From positions 94,654-158,653 of the forward strand of contig NZ_JANBVS010000019.1 of NCBI RefSeq assembly GCF_024586915.1: a stretch of 64,000 bases of DNA, given 5' to 3'. Made by a program: the position numbers and the translations under genes. Source of the DNA: Bradyrhizobium sp. SRS-191 (GTDB lineage: Bacteria; Pseudomonadota; Alphaproteobacteria; Rhizobiales; Xanthobacteraceae). Below the pieces are notes generated by a model. That model made no database searches. It was not told where the DNA came from and saw nothing but the letters and a program-made list of their open reading frames with translations. The stretch's first letter is position 1; each line of letters begins with the position of its first letter. Positions 44,657 to 53,687 of this stretch are shown piece by piece.

Positions 44657-46207
44657 TTACATCTGCACTTCGATCAGGCGAGGGCCGTATTCGGCATTGG
44701 CCTCGGCCAGCGCGACGTTGAACTCGTCGGCGGAGGTGACGGCGCGGGCCGGCACGCCCATGCCCTTGGCCATGGCGACGAAGTCGAGCGTCGGGCGGTC
44801 GATCTTGAGCATGTCCTGGGCGCGCTGGCCGGGCTCTCCGGCGCCGACGCCATCGAACTCGCCGCGCAGGATCTGGTAGATCCTGTTGGCGAACACCACG
44901 GTGACGACGTTGAGGTTCTCGCGCGCCTGGGTCCACAGCGACTGGATCGTGTACATCGCGCTGCCGTCGCCGACGAGGCACATCACCTTGCGATCCGGGC
45001 AGGCCACCGCGGCGCCGGTCGCCACGGGGGTCGAGAAGCCGATCGAGCCGCCCATGTTCTGCAGCCAGTCATGCGGCTTGGCGGCGGCCGTCGGCGGGAA
45101 GAAGCCGCGGCCGGTGGTGATGGATTCGTCGACGATGATCGCATTCTCGGGGATCGCATAGGCGATCGCCTGGGCGATGGTGGCGTGGTTGAGCGCGCCG
45201 GTGGGCTTGATCAGCTCGGCGAGCGGCTGCGGCTTGACGTCGGCGGGCTTGGCGCCGAGATGGCCGGCCAGCGCCTCGAGCGCGGCGGCCGAGTTCTCGC
45301 CCCAGGCGGTCATGCGGTGCACCTCGGTGCCCTCCGCCTTCAGCATGCTCGGCTTGTTCGGATAGGCGAAGAAGGCAACGGGGTCGTTGGCCTCGACCAG
45401 CACGATGTGCTTGTAGTTCTTCAGGATCGGCAGCGCCTGCTCGATCACGTAGGGGATGCGGTCGATCGAGAAGCGGCCGGCGCCGCGCGCCATGCGCGGG
45501 TGATAGGTCTGGCCCATCACACGGCATCCGGTCTTGCCGGCGATCTGCTGGGCGAAGGTCAGCGCCTGCTCGGTCAGCGCGCCCGCGGTCATCAGCACCA
45601 GGGTCTCGGGACCGTGCGCGTGCAGGATCTTCGCGGCCTTCTCGACCGCATCGTCCGAATAGCTCGGGCGCTGCGCGTCAGTGGGAACCTGGGCGATGCC
45701 GTCGGCCTCGTTCCAGGCGGTGTCGGCGGGCAGGATGAGCGTGGCGATCTGCGGCGGTGCGCTCTTGGCGGCGGCAATCGCGGCAGCGCCGTCGGCGGCG
45801 ACCGCCTTGGCGCTCGGCGAGGTCCGCACCCAGTCGGACATCGGCCGCGCCAGGCCCTCGATGTCCGAGGTCAGCGGCGCGTTGAAGCCGATGTGGTAGG
45901 TGGCGTGCTGGCCGACGATGTTGACGATGCCCGAGCGCGCCTTCTTGGCGTTGTGCAGATTGGCGAGACCGTTGGCGAGGCCGGGGCCGAGATGCAGCAG
46001 CGTCGAGGCCGGCGTGCCCTTCATGCGGAAATAGCCGTCGGCGGCGCCGGTGACCACGCCCTCGAACAGGCCGAGCACGCAGCGCATGCCCTCGACCCGG
46101 TCGAGCGCTGCGACGAAGTGCATCTCGGAGGTGCCCGGATTGGTAAAGCAGACGTCAACGCCCCCCGCGACCAGGGTCCGTACCAGGCTTTCCGCACCGT
46201 TCATCAT
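44657..46207 (-). CDS. ThDP-dependent acetolactate synthase-like enzyme
   Basis: The 516-residue protein is a full ThDP enzyme: 'FTNPGTSEMHF' and 'LGLFEGVVTGAADGY' (with the cofactor-activating Glu, about residue 48) in the N-terminal domain, and the ThDP/Mg motif 'VGDGSAMYTIQSLW' ending in 'VFANRIYQ' in the C-terminal domain. The annotation 'acetolactate synthase large subunit' is usual for this group, but it lacks an adjacent small subunit and is shorter than IlvB, so its substrate is unknown; a 2-oxoacid decarboxylase or carboligase is likely. ATG 46207 follows GGGAGA. A GC-rich reverse frame over it is a shadow. Confidence 0.85.
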   Translation of the reverse strand: MMNGAESLVRTLVAGGVDVCFTNPGTSEMHFVAALDRVEGMRCVLGLFEGVVTGAADGYFRMKGTPASTLLHLGPGLANGLANLHNAKKARSGIVNIVGQHATYHIGFNAPLTSDIEGLARPMSDWVRTSPSAKAVAADGAAAIAAAKSAPPQIATLILPADTAWNEADGIAQVPTDAQRPSYSDDAVEKAAKILHAHGPETLVLMTAGALTEQALTFAQQIAGKTGCRVMGQTYHPRMARGAGRFSIDRIPYVIEQALPILKNYKHIVLVEANDPVAFFAYPNKPSMLKAEGTEVHRMTAWGENSAAALEALAGHLGAKPADVKPQPLAELIKPTGALNHATIAQAIAYAIPENAIIVDESITTGRGFFPPTAAAKPHDWLQNMGGSIGFSTPVATGAAVACPDRKVMCLVGDGSAMYTIQSLWTQARENLNVVTVVFANRIYQILRGEFDGVGAGEPGQRAQDMLKIDRPTLDFVAMAKGMGVPARAVTSADEFNVALAEANAEYGPRLIEVQM

Positions 46208-46484
46208 GTTCTCCCGTTTGAATCCGCGCGCCATTTGCAATGGTCGTCAGATCAATCATTGTTCGCCTGCGGCGTCAAAGGGGCTGGCCGCATTGCTGCC
46301 ATCACGGCGCGGCCGATGCGCCGAATTGGCTAACAGAATGCTGGGCGCGGGAGGTGCGGGATATTCCGTGGGATTTGGGCCACGGACCGCCGCCACATAC
46401 CGGCCTCACGGCGCCGTGGGTTGCGAAGTGCAACCGTTTATGGCCTGTCTGCGAACGGAATTTGATGTTTGCCAGGGGATGGAA

Positions 46485-47057
46485 ATGAAGCGCTGTTTTG
46501 CTTTGGGAATTGCTGCGGTCGCGTCAGTGGTCAGCGCCGGGATGGCGCGGGCGGAAATGTTCGACACCAGGGACATCTTCGGCGGCGGGCCGAACTTCTA
46601 TCAGAGCAGCGTCAGCCCGATCCCGCGCGAGACCGTGATGTTCCAGAGCCAGTATGCGCCGGGCACGATCGTGGTGAACACGTCCGAGCGCCGGCTGTAT
46701 CTGGTGCTGCAGGGCGGCCAGGCGCTGCGCTACGGCATCGGCGTCGGCCGCGACGGGTTCCGTTGGAGCGGCGTGCACCGCATCACCGCCAAGAAGGAAT
46801 GGCCGGCCTGGACGCCGCCGTCGCAGATGCTGCGCCGCCGCCCGGACCTGCCGCGCCACATGGCCGGCGGCATCGAGAACCCGCTTGGTGCGCGGGCGAT
46901 GTATCTCGGTTCCACGCTGTACCGCATCCACGGCTCCAACGAGCCGGAGACGATCGGCCAGGCGGTGTCGTCGGGCTGCTTCCGCATGACCAATGACGAC
47001 GTCGCCGATCTCTACGACCGCGTTTCGGTCGGCACCACTGTGATCGTGAAGAACTGA
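46485..47057 (+). CDS. L,D-transpeptidase (YkuD family)
   Basis: This 190-residue exported protein has a signal peptide (residues 1-23, ending 'GMARA') and a YkuD catalytic domain with 'YRIHGSNEPETIGQ' followed by 'SSGCFRMTNDDV', the H...S-x-G-C-x-R motif. The Cys is the nucleophile. L,D-transpeptidases make 3-3 cross-links in peptidoglycan or attach proteins to it in the periplasm. The ATG at 46485 has AGGGG seven bases upstream; an ATG at 46479 is two codons earlier. The DUF2927 gene follows after 14 bases and may be co-transcribed. Confidence 0.9.
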   Translation: MKRCFALGIAAVASVVSAGMARAEMFDTRDIFGGGPNFYQSSVSPIPRETVMFQSQYAPGTIVVNTSERRLYLVLQGGQALRYGIGVGRDGFRWSGVHRITAKKEWPAWTPPSQMLRRRPDLPRHMAGGIENPLGARAMYLGSTLYRIHGSNEPETIGQAVSSGCFRMTNDDVADLYDRVSVGTTVIVKN

Positions 47058-47071
47058 CAATTCTGCACGAG

Positions 47072-47917
47072 ATGATGCCGCGACGACGGACCGCTCTCGC
47101 CGATCATGGACCAGCCGGTTCTCGGCGGCGATCCGTGCGGCTGGCCGCCGTCGCGCTTGGCTGGCTTGCGGTCATGACGATCCCGCTGCCGGCCACGACG
47201 GCCGAAATCCCGGCCATCGCGGCGCGCCAGCGCGCCGAGAAGAAGAGCTTCACCGACGCCGAGATCATCGACGGATTCTTCAAGACCGCGTTCGGCGCCG
47301 AGTATCACCTCGCCGGCCGCGTCGACCGCATCCGGAAATACAGCGGCCCGGTGCGGGTCTACGCCGACGGCCGCCGGGCCGACCGCAAGGCGCAGCTCAC
47401 CAAGGTGGTCGGCGACATCGGCGCCCGCATCCGCAACCTCGACATCGCGATGACCGACAGCGACGGCGACGCCAATGTCCGCGTCAAGCTGGTGCGCGAC
47501 CGCGACCTCTACCATACCATCAGCCAGGCCTATGGCAGCGAGCGCGCCCGCGAGATCAAGACCTCGCTCGATCCGCAATGCCTGTCCGGCTTCCGCAAGA
47601 ACGAGGCCTTCGAGATCGAACATTCCGACGTCATCCTGACCGTCGACAATGGCGACTTCGTCTTCCTCGACTGCGCCTATGAGGAGCTGTTGCAGTCGCT
47701 CGGGCCGATCAACGACACGTCGAGCGTGCCCTGGACGATGTTCAACGACAACGTCTCGATGGGCTATTTCGACGTCTACGACCAGTACATCCTCAACCTG
47801 CTCTACGACCCCCGCGTCAAGCCGGGCATGACGCTCGCCGAGGTCAAGGCCGTGCTGCCGGACGTCCTGACGGACGTCCGCGCCTGGGTGAAGAAGACGA
47901 ACAATCTGGCGGAGTGA
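47072..47917 (+). CDS. DUF2927 exported protein
   Basis: The 281-residue protein has an N-terminal hydrophobic segment ('LAAVALGWLAVMTIPLPATT', about residues 25-44) for export and a DUF2927 domain marked by 'FTDAEIIDGFFKTAFGAEY', 'DGDANVRVKLVRDRDLY' and 'CLSGFRKNEAFEI'. DUF2927 proteins are periplasmic or lipoprotein-like and of unknown function. It follows the L,D-transpeptidase with a 14-base gap, suggesting a joint envelope role. Its C-terminus has the typical 'LYDPRVKPGMTLAEV'. Confidence 0.85.
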   Translation: MMPRRRTALADHGPAGSRRRSVRLAAVALGWLAVMTIPLPATTAEIPAIAARQRAEKKSFTDAEIIDGFFKTAFGAEYHLAGRVDRIRKYSGPVRVYADGRRADRKAQLTKVVGDIGARIRNLDIAMTDSDGDANVRVKLVRDRDLYHTISQAYGSERAREIKTSLDPQCLSGFRKNEAFEIEHSDVILTVDNGDFVFLDCAYEELLQSLGPINDTSSVPWTMFNDNVSMGYFDVYDQYILNLLYDPRVKPGMTLAEVKAVLPDVLTDVRAWVKKTNNLAE

Positions 47918-47989
47918 GTGGGAGGCGGTTGATCGACAAAGTCGGCAATAGCTCCACTGGGAGCCCGTGACGCCGCCTCAAACTCCGCT

Positions 47990-48103
47990 GTCGTCCCTGC
48001 GAACGCAGGGACCCATACCGCGGATGCTATCGAGGGACGTGGCTGCCAGTCGCCTGCCTCGACAGGGCCGGTGGTTATGGGTCCCTGCGTTCGCAGGGAC
48101 GAC
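47990..48103. repeat. Perfect 28-bp inverted repeat (intergenic palindromic element)
   Basis: Arms 47990-48017 and 48076-48103 are perfectly complementary over 28 bases (GTCGTCCCTGCGAACGCAGG...). Each arm is itself partly palindromic (CCCTGCG/CGCAGGG). The spacer is 58 bases. Such elements sit between convergent genes, here DUF2927 and the M48 protease, and may act as a bidirectional terminator or as a mobile palindromic unit of Bradyrhizobium genomes. Confidence 0.85.
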
Positions 48104-48155
48104 ACCGGTTTTGCCGAAACGGGCCGGCAACTCAGCAGCGGCATCGCCAACTCAG

Positions 48156-49310
48156 CTACTTGCAGATCCCCTTCAGCGCCTTCCACTCCTCCGTGCTCAA
48201 CAGCGGCGGGCCGCTGGCGGGGCGATCGGCGGCGCGCATGCGGGCGAGGCGGTCCTCGGTGAGCGGATGGCTCGACCACAGCGCGGGCTGCTTTCCCGCC
48301 TCCTTGCCGGTGATGCGGAACAACAATTCGCCCATCGGCCGCGTCGGCCGTCCGAGCTTGTGCATCACCTCGATCGCAAAGCTGTCGGCCGCCTCCTCCG
48401 CCTCGCGCGAGTAGGACGCGTTGATCATGGAACGGGAGGCGAAGACCGCCGCACCTGCACCCGTGATATCACCGAACAGAAGCCCGATCAGGAACGAGCT
48501 CGAGCCGTTGTGGATGAGCTGCCGCAGATTGTCGCGATGCTTCAAATGGCCGAGCTCATGCGCCAGCACGCCCGCGACCTCGTCGGGGTCGTTCGCCTTG
48601 TCGAGCAGCCCGCGAAACAGGAAGAAGCGCCCGCCCGGCAGCGCGAACGCGTTGGGGATCGGCGTATCCAGCACCTGCGAGCCGATGCCGTCGTCGAGGT
48701 CCGCTGGCCGGCGCAGCGCCGTGACCAGCTTGGCAAACGCCGCCTGCCCGGCAGCCGCGCTGCACTCCTTGTCGCCGAACAGGGAATGGATCTGCACCAC
48801 GGCGGCATCGCCGAGATGCTTCTCCATGCTCGGCGGAACGAGCGGCGTCAGCCGCTCCGCGGCGAACGGGATCACGAACAGCACGACCGCAATGATCGAG
48901 GCCGCGGCCGCCAGCGACCAGCCGACGATCCGGGCGATGCCGCCGCGCGTCAGCCGGTGCTGGTCGATATGGCTGCAGCGCGCGATCAGTTCGGCCGACA
49001 GCGCTGCGTCGCGGATCTCCAGCCGCGCCAGCGGCGAGGCCGAGAGGCAGCTGACCCTGAGCGTGCCGCTGGGGCCATCGACACGGCGGATGTCCTCATA
49101 GGGCCACGACACGAAGTTGTCGGCGCTGCGCATCACGAGCTGATTGGCAAAGCCGATCATGACGTTCTGGCGCCGGTTCGACAGCCCGTCGAAATAGACG
49201 GCGGGACCGCCGGGCGCAGCAGCCTGCGCAGCCGGCGCCGCTTGAGCCTCGCCCGGCGCGTCGAGCCGAGGATCAGAACCAGGATCAGAATCCGGCGACG
49301 TCGAGTCCAT
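48156..49310 (-). CDS. M48 family zinc metalloprotease
   Basis: The 384-residue protein has an N-terminal acidic/proline region, a membrane segment ('LAAAASIIAVVLFVIPFAA', about residues 128-146) and an M48 catalytic domain with 'GVLAHELGHLKH' (HExxH near residue 249) and the downstream zinc ligand Glu in 'SREAEEAADSFAI'. Family members (HtpX/Oma1/LoiP-like) degrade damaged membrane or envelope proteins. It ends 'KGICK'. The ATG at 49310 lies inside the end of the DUF898 gene (26-base overlap), so the two are co-translated and probably act on the same membrane. Confidence 0.88.
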   Translation of the reverse strand: MDSTSPDSDPGSDPRLDAPGEAQAAPAAQAAAPGGPAVYFDGLSNRRQNVMIGFANQLVMRSADNFVSWPYEDIRRVDGPSGTLRVSCLSASPLARLEIRDAALSAELIARCSHIDQHRLTRGGIARIVGWSLAAAASIIAVVLFVIPFAAERLTPLVPPSMEKHLGDAAVVQIHSLFGDKECSAAAGQAAFAKLVTALRRPADLDDGIGSQVLDTPIPNAFALPGGRFFLFRGLLDKANDPDEVAGVLAHELGHLKHRDNLRQLIHNGSSSFLIGLLFGDITGAGAAVFASRSMINASYSREAEEAADSFAIEVMHKLGRPTRPMGELLFRITGKEAGKQPALWSSHPLTEDRLARMRAADRPASGPPLLSTEEWKALKGICK

Positions 49311-50424
49311 CGGCAAACCCTTCGCCGAGCGCGCTGGCCAGGTCGCCCTTGGCGGCGACGTCAGCCATGGCCTCGATACCGTGCACCTGGACCGAGGCGA
49401 GCACCGTCGCCCAGACGTCACGCACCAGATAAAGCCGCATCACGACGTTGGCCGCCAGAATGATCGCGACGTAGCCGATCCCCAGCGGCACGAGGAGGCC
49501 GATATGATTGGCGACGGCCTGCATCTGCTTCGCACCGGTGCCGCCGCCGAGCAGGGTCGCGACCAGCGCGAACGCCCCGACCACGTAGAGGACGAAGACC
49601 ACGACCAGCAGCATCATCCAGCCGATGATCTTCCAATACAGGCCGTAGAAGGCGCTGTTCGGCAGCGTCGAATCCAGGCGGACGCCGCCGAAGCGGATGC
49701 CCGAGACCCACCAGCGCCACTCGACCGCTTTGAGCTGGGCATAGACGAACGGATACAGCGGAAACAGCACCATCGCGAACGGCGCGATCAACCACAGATA
49801 CCAGACCTGCTTGAACAGCTCCCAGCCGCGGCCTTCGAAGTCGCCTTGCAGATTGCCGTAATGCGAATGCCGCATCTTGTAGCGCTCGAGCGCCGCGGTC
49901 CGCCACGGCCAGGCGATACCGAGCGTGACGACGGCGAGCAGCGTCCACAGCATCGCGCGTCCGGCATAGGCCCAGCCGGAGCCGTCCATCCAGAACCGGA
50001 TGCCGCGCCACACCGTGCGCGTCAGCCGGTAGCGTCGCGCGCGATAGATCGCGAACTGGCCGAACGCGTAGAACGAGATCAGCAGCGGCACGCTGGCGAA
50101 CGCCTTGAAGCGCTCGGCCTCGACGGTGATGAGGAAATAGGCAAGGTAGATCGGGACCAGGATCGCCATCGCGAACAGGAAGCCGATCAGGAGCTCCTTG
50201 CCACGCCCGGTATATTCGGCGGCATCACCGTCCACGGCGGTGTTGACCCATAGATGCCGGCGGATGTCGGTCGCCAGCCAGAACCGGTAGAAGCCGAGCG
50301 TGATCAACTCGATGGCCGCGCCACGGCTGACCAGCCGGAAGAACTCGCTGCGAGCTCCGGAAAAAGTAGCGGGCAAAGACGGCAGCGGCGGAGGCTGCTG
50401 CGGAACATAACTCATCTGGTTCAC
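49285..50424 (-). CDS. YjgN/DUF898 family inner-membrane protein
   Basis: The 379-residue protein has a proline-rich start ('PPPLPSLPATFSG') and about six or seven hydrophobic segments with the family signs 'FFRLVSRGAAIELITLGFYRFW' (residues 29-50), 'YRLTRTVWRGIRF' and 'RTAALERYKMRHSHYG'. DUF898 proteins are multi-pass membrane proteins of unknown function. It overlaps the M48 protease gene, a pairing seen in many Rhizobiales; a quality-control unit is a reasonable guess. The 193-base gap upstream (50425-50617) contains no gene. Confidence 0.88.
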   Translation of the reverse strand: MNQMSYVPQQPPPLPSLPATFSGARSEFFRLVSRGAAIELITLGFYRFWLATDIRRHLWVNTAVDGDAAEYTGRGKELLIGFLFAMAILVPIYLAYFLITVEAERFKAFASVPLLISFYAFGQFAIYRARRYRLTRTVWRGIRFWMDGSGWAYAGRAMLWTLLAVVTLGIAWPWRTAALERYKMRHSHYGNLQGDFEGRGWELFKQVWYLWLIAPFAMVLFPLYPFVYAQLKAVEWRWWVSGIRFGGVRLDSTLPNSAFYGLYWKIIGWMMLLVVVFVLYVVGAFALVATLLGGGTGAKQMQAVANHIGLLVPLGIGYVAIILAANVVMRLYLVRDVWATVLASVQVHGIEAMADVAAKGDLASALGEGFADGLDVAGF

Positions 50425-50617
50425 GGCTTACGCCCCCGAACTACGCAAAAACATACAAATTGACCCGGTTATTCGTCGCCGGGACGACTCCAAGGTTCGA
50501 CTCCTTTTGTACGCAAGTCGGCCGGAAAAAAACACCGGCCTGGGCGGCGTGGCGCAAAATATCTGCATCCGGCCGGTGTGCGAACGCAATGCCGGCCGGC
50601 GCGAGCCCGTCTGAGCT

Positions 50618-51790
50618 TTATGACGTCTTCTCGAACAATTCCCGCCCGATCAGCATGCGCCGGATCTCGCTGGTGCCCGCGCCGATCTCGTAGAGCTTGG
50701 CGTCACGCAGCAGCCGTCCGGTCGGATAATCGTTGATGTAGCCGTTGCCGCCGAGCAGCTGGATCGCGTCGAGCGCGCATTGCGTCGCCTTCTCCGCTGC
50801 AAATAGAATGGCGCCGGCGGCATCCTCGCGCGTGGTCTCGCCGCGATCGCACGCCTTGGCCACGGCGTAGACATAGGCGCGCGCGGCATTCATCGTGGTG
50901 TACATGTCGGCGACCTTGCCCTGCACCAGCTGGAAGGTGCCGATCGGCTGGCCGAACTGCTTGCGCTCGTGCACGTAAGGCAGCACCGCGTCCATGCAGG
51001 CCTGCATGATACCGAGGGGACCGGCCGCGAGCACCGCGCGCTCGTAGTCGAGGCCCGACATCAGCACGTTGACGCCGCGGCCGACCTGGCCCAGCACGTT
51101 CTCCTCCGGCACCTCGCAATCCTCGAACACGAGTTCGCAGGTATCGGAGCCGCGCATGCCGAGCTTGTCGAGCTTCTGCGCGGTCGAGAACCCCTTCATG
51201 CCCTTCTCGATCAGGAAGGCGGTGATGCCGCGCGGGCCGCCCTGCGGATCGGTCTTGGCATACACGACCAGCGTCTCGGCGACCGGTCCGTTGGTGATCC
51301 ACATCTTGTTGCCGTTGAGGACGAAACGGTCGCCGCGTCTGTCGGCGCGGGTCTTCATCGACACCACGTCGGAGCCGGCCTGCGGCTCGGACATCGCCAG
51401 CGAGCCGACATGCTCGCCCGAGATCAGCTTGGGCAGATATTTCTGCTTCTGCGCCGCGTTGCCGTTGCGGCGGATCTGGTTGACGCAGAGGTTGGAGTGC
51501 GCGCCGTACGACAGGCCGACGGAAGCCGAGGCGCGTGAAATCTCCTCCATGGCGATGCAGTGCTCGAGATAGCCGAGGCCGGCACCACCATACTCCTCCT
51601 CGACCGTGATGCCGTGCAGGCCGAGCTCGCCGAGCTTGGGCCACAGGTCGCGCGGAAACTGATTGGAGCGGTCGATCTCGGCGGCACGCGGCGCGATCTG
51701 CTCCTGCGAGAAGCTCGCCACCGTCTCGCGGATCGCATCCGCCGTCTCGCCAAGGTCGAAGTTGAACATGCGCTGCGCGTTGGCGATCAT
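50618..51790 (-). CDS. Isovaleryl-CoA dehydrogenase
   Basis: The 390-residue flavoenzyme oxidises isovaleryl-CoA to 3-methylcrotonyl-CoA in leucine breakdown, passing electrons to ETF. Seen are 'ITVEEEYGGAGLGYLEHCIA', 'LAMSEPQAGSDVVSMKT', 'WITNGPVAETLVVYAKT', 'GLDYERAVLAAGPLG' (the glutamate is at the IVD-specific position of the catalytic base), and the C-terminal 'LLRDAKLYEIGAGTSEIRR'. Length fits IVD (about 390). The carboxylase and hydratase genes that usually accompany it are not here. The start is the ATG at 51790; a P450 gene is divergent on the other side. Confidence 0.88.
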   Translation of the reverse strand: MIANAQRMFNFDLGETADAIRETVASFSQEQIAPRAAEIDRSNQFPRDLWPKLGELGLHGITVEEEYGGAGLGYLEHCIAMEEISRASASVGLSYGAHSNLCVNQIRRNGNAAQKQKYLPKLISGEHVGSLAMSEPQAGSDVVSMKTRADRRGDRFVLNGNKMWITNGPVAETLVVYAKTDPQGGPRGITAFLIEKGMKGFSTAQKLDKLGMRGSDTCELVFEDCEVPEENVLGQVGRGVNVLMSGLDYERAVLAAGPLGIMQACMDAVLPYVHERKQFGQPIGTFQLVQGKVADMYTTMNAARAYVYAVAKACDRGETTREDAAGAILFAAEKATQCALDAIQLLGGNGYINDYPTGRLLRDAKLYEIGAGTSEIRRMLIGRELFEKTS

Positions 51791-52016
51791 GATGGCGGCC
51801 TCCTGCTAGTCTTCTGCTTTGCAACAATTGCTCAAAGCCTTATTCCGTGCCGTGGCGCTTGTCACGCCCTCCATCCGGCCGAATGCCAGCTTTGCGACAC
51901 AAGACCGGAGGGCTCGGCACCGGTCAAACTCCGCGCTTGCCCATCGCTCCCGGGCAGGATGTAATCGCGTGAAACATCGCCGGACGCGTCAAGAAGCCGG
52001 CCTGAGGGAGACGTCC

Positions 52017-53312
52017 ATGCACGGGACCGCCAAACCGGCCGAAGCACGCCGGCACGACGCCGCAGCCACGCCAGAGATCGACGAAGCAGCCCGGCGCGCC
52101 GCCACGCTGCCGCTGGCCGAATTCGATCCCGGCAATCCCGAGCTGTTCCGCACCGACACGCATTGGCCCTATTTCGACCGGCTGCGTCGCGAGGACCCGG
52201 TGCACTATTGCCGGGATTCGATGTTCGGTCCGTACTGGTCGATCACTCGCTACGACGACATCATGGAGATCGAGACCAACCACGCGGTGTTCTCATCGGC
52301 GTCTGCGCTCGGCGGCATCACGATCCGCGACGTGCCGCCCGATCTGCGCCGCGAGAGCTTCATCGCGATGGACCCGCCGCGTCATGCCGCGCAACGCAAG
52401 ACGGTGGCGCCGATGTTCACGCCGACGCATCTCGACGAGCTCGCGATCAACATCCGCAAGCGCTCCGCCGAATGCCTCGACAACCTGCCGGTCGGCGAGG
52501 TGTTCGACTGGGTCGATCGCGTCTCGATCGAGCTGACCACGCAGATGCTGGCGGTGCTGTTCGACTTCCCCTGGGAGGACCGCCGCAAGCTGACGCGCTG
52601 GTCCGACATCGCCACCACACTGCCCGGCCCCGGCGGCCTGGTCGCAACCGAGGACGAGCGGCAGGCCGAGCTGATGGACTGCGCGCGCTATTTCGCGCGG
52701 CTGTGGCAGGAGCGGCAGAACCAGCCGCCCAAAAGCGACCTGCTCTCGATGATGGCGCACAGCGAAGCCACGCGGAACATGGACCCGAAGAACTTCCTCG
52801 GCAATCTCGTGCTCTTGATCGTCGGCGGCAACGACACCACGCGCAACACGATGTCCGGCAGCATCTATGCGCTGACCCAGCACCCGGATCAGTACCGCAA
52901 GCTCAAGGACAATCCGGCGTTGCTTGACAGCTTCGTGCCGGAAGTGATCCGCTGGCAGACGCCGCTCGCCCACATGCGCCGCACCGCGCTCGCGGATATC
53001 GAGTTCCGCGGCAAGCAGATCAGGAAGGGCGACAAGGTCGTGATGTGGTACGTCTCGGGCAACCGTGACGAGAGCGCGATCGAACGCCCCTACGACTTCA
53101 TCATCGATCGCGCCCGCCCCCGAACCCACCTGTCGTTCGGCTTCGGCATCCACCGCTGCGTCGGCCTGCGGCTCGCCGAGCTGCAGCTCAAGATCATCTG
53201 GGAAGAGATCCTGAAGCGCTTCGATCATATCGACGTGATGGACGAGCCGAAGCGCGTCTATTCCAGCTTCGTGAAGGGATACGAGACATTGCCGGTGCGG
53301 ATTGCGGCGTAA
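52017..53312 (+). CDS. Cytochrome P450, CYP153-like (copy 1)
   Basis: The 431-residue soluble P450 has all key motifs: oxygen-activation helix I 'LIVGGNDTTRNTM' (near 266), ExxR 'PEVIRWQTPL' (near 307), the heme loop 'FGFGIHRCVGLRLAELQL' (cysteine near 380) and no membrane anchor. The wording of these motifs is closest to CYP153 enzymes, which hydroxylate terminal carbons of alkanes and fatty acids. It needs separate redox partners; no ferredoxin or reductase gene is adjacent. ATG 52017 follows GAGGGAG. It is a near relative of the gene at 53688 and likely arose by duplication. Confidence 0.88.
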   Translation: MHGTAKPAEARRHDAAATPEIDEAARRAATLPLAEFDPGNPELFRTDTHWPYFDRLRREDPVHYCRDSMFGPYWSITRYDDIMEIETNHAVFSSASALGGITIRDVPPDLRRESFIAMDPPRHAAQRKTVAPMFTPTHLDELAINIRKRSAECLDNLPVGEVFDWVDRVSIELTTQMLAVLFDFPWEDRRKLTRWSDIATTLPGPGGLVATEDERQAELMDCARYFARLWQERQNQPPKSDLLSMMAHSEATRNMDPKNFLGNLVLLIVGGNDTTRNTMSGSIYALTQHPDQYRKLKDNPALLDSFVPEVIRWQTPLAHMRRTALADIEFRGKQIRKGDKVVMWYVSGNRDESAIERPYDFIIDRARPRTHLSFGFGIHRCVGLRLAELQLKIIWEEILKRFDHIDVMDEPKRVYSSFVKGYETLPVRIAA

Positions 53313-53374
53313 GTTGTATTTGGAGACCAATCGAATCGGGGGCGACTCGAACCGCGCAATGGCTGAGCGATACA

Positions 53375-53535
53375 GTGCCCTCTCCCCTTGCGGGAGAGGG
53401 CATCTCCGGCCCATCCACGCATGCGGTCGGGTGAGGGGTATCTCTCCGCGAGCGACGCTTGTGGAGAGATACCCCTCACCTAACCGAGTTCGCGGCACCG
53501 TCCTACATGCCCTCTCCCGCAAGGGGAGAGGGCAC
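53375..53535. repeat. Nested inverted repeats between the two P450 genes
   Basis: Outer arms 53375-53403 and 53507-53535 are perfect 29-base complements (GTGCCCTCTCCCCTTGCGGG...), each internally palindromic. Inner arms 53424-53447 and 53463-53486 (TGAGGGGTATCTCTCC) match except for two bases. The unit fills most of the 375-base gap 53313-53687. It looks like a mobile palindromic element; the P450 gene at 53688 keeps its own AAAGGA ribosome-binding site downstream of it. Confidence 0.85.
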
Positions 53536-53687
53536 ATTCACGTGCACCGTGCCTGCCGATCCAGGGGGACGCGGAGACGAGCGCAACGGTGGCGGCGCCT
53601 CCGGCTCTTACCATCGAGATAGATCAGACTTAATTGCGAGAAGACGTCATTCGATTTTTGAGCGACTGTTCAGAAAAGGACCACCCC

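Noticed and set aside
44627..46333. A 568-codon plus-strand frame opposite the ThDP enzyme gene
   Set aside because: The minus strand has unmistakable ThDP motifs; this frame is low-complexity shadow sequence.
50488..50516. A second tRNA T-arm-like sequence (CCAAGGTTCGACTCCTTTTG)
   Set aside because: The stem is imperfect, and no acceptor strand or CCA follows, so I do not call it a tRNA or att site.
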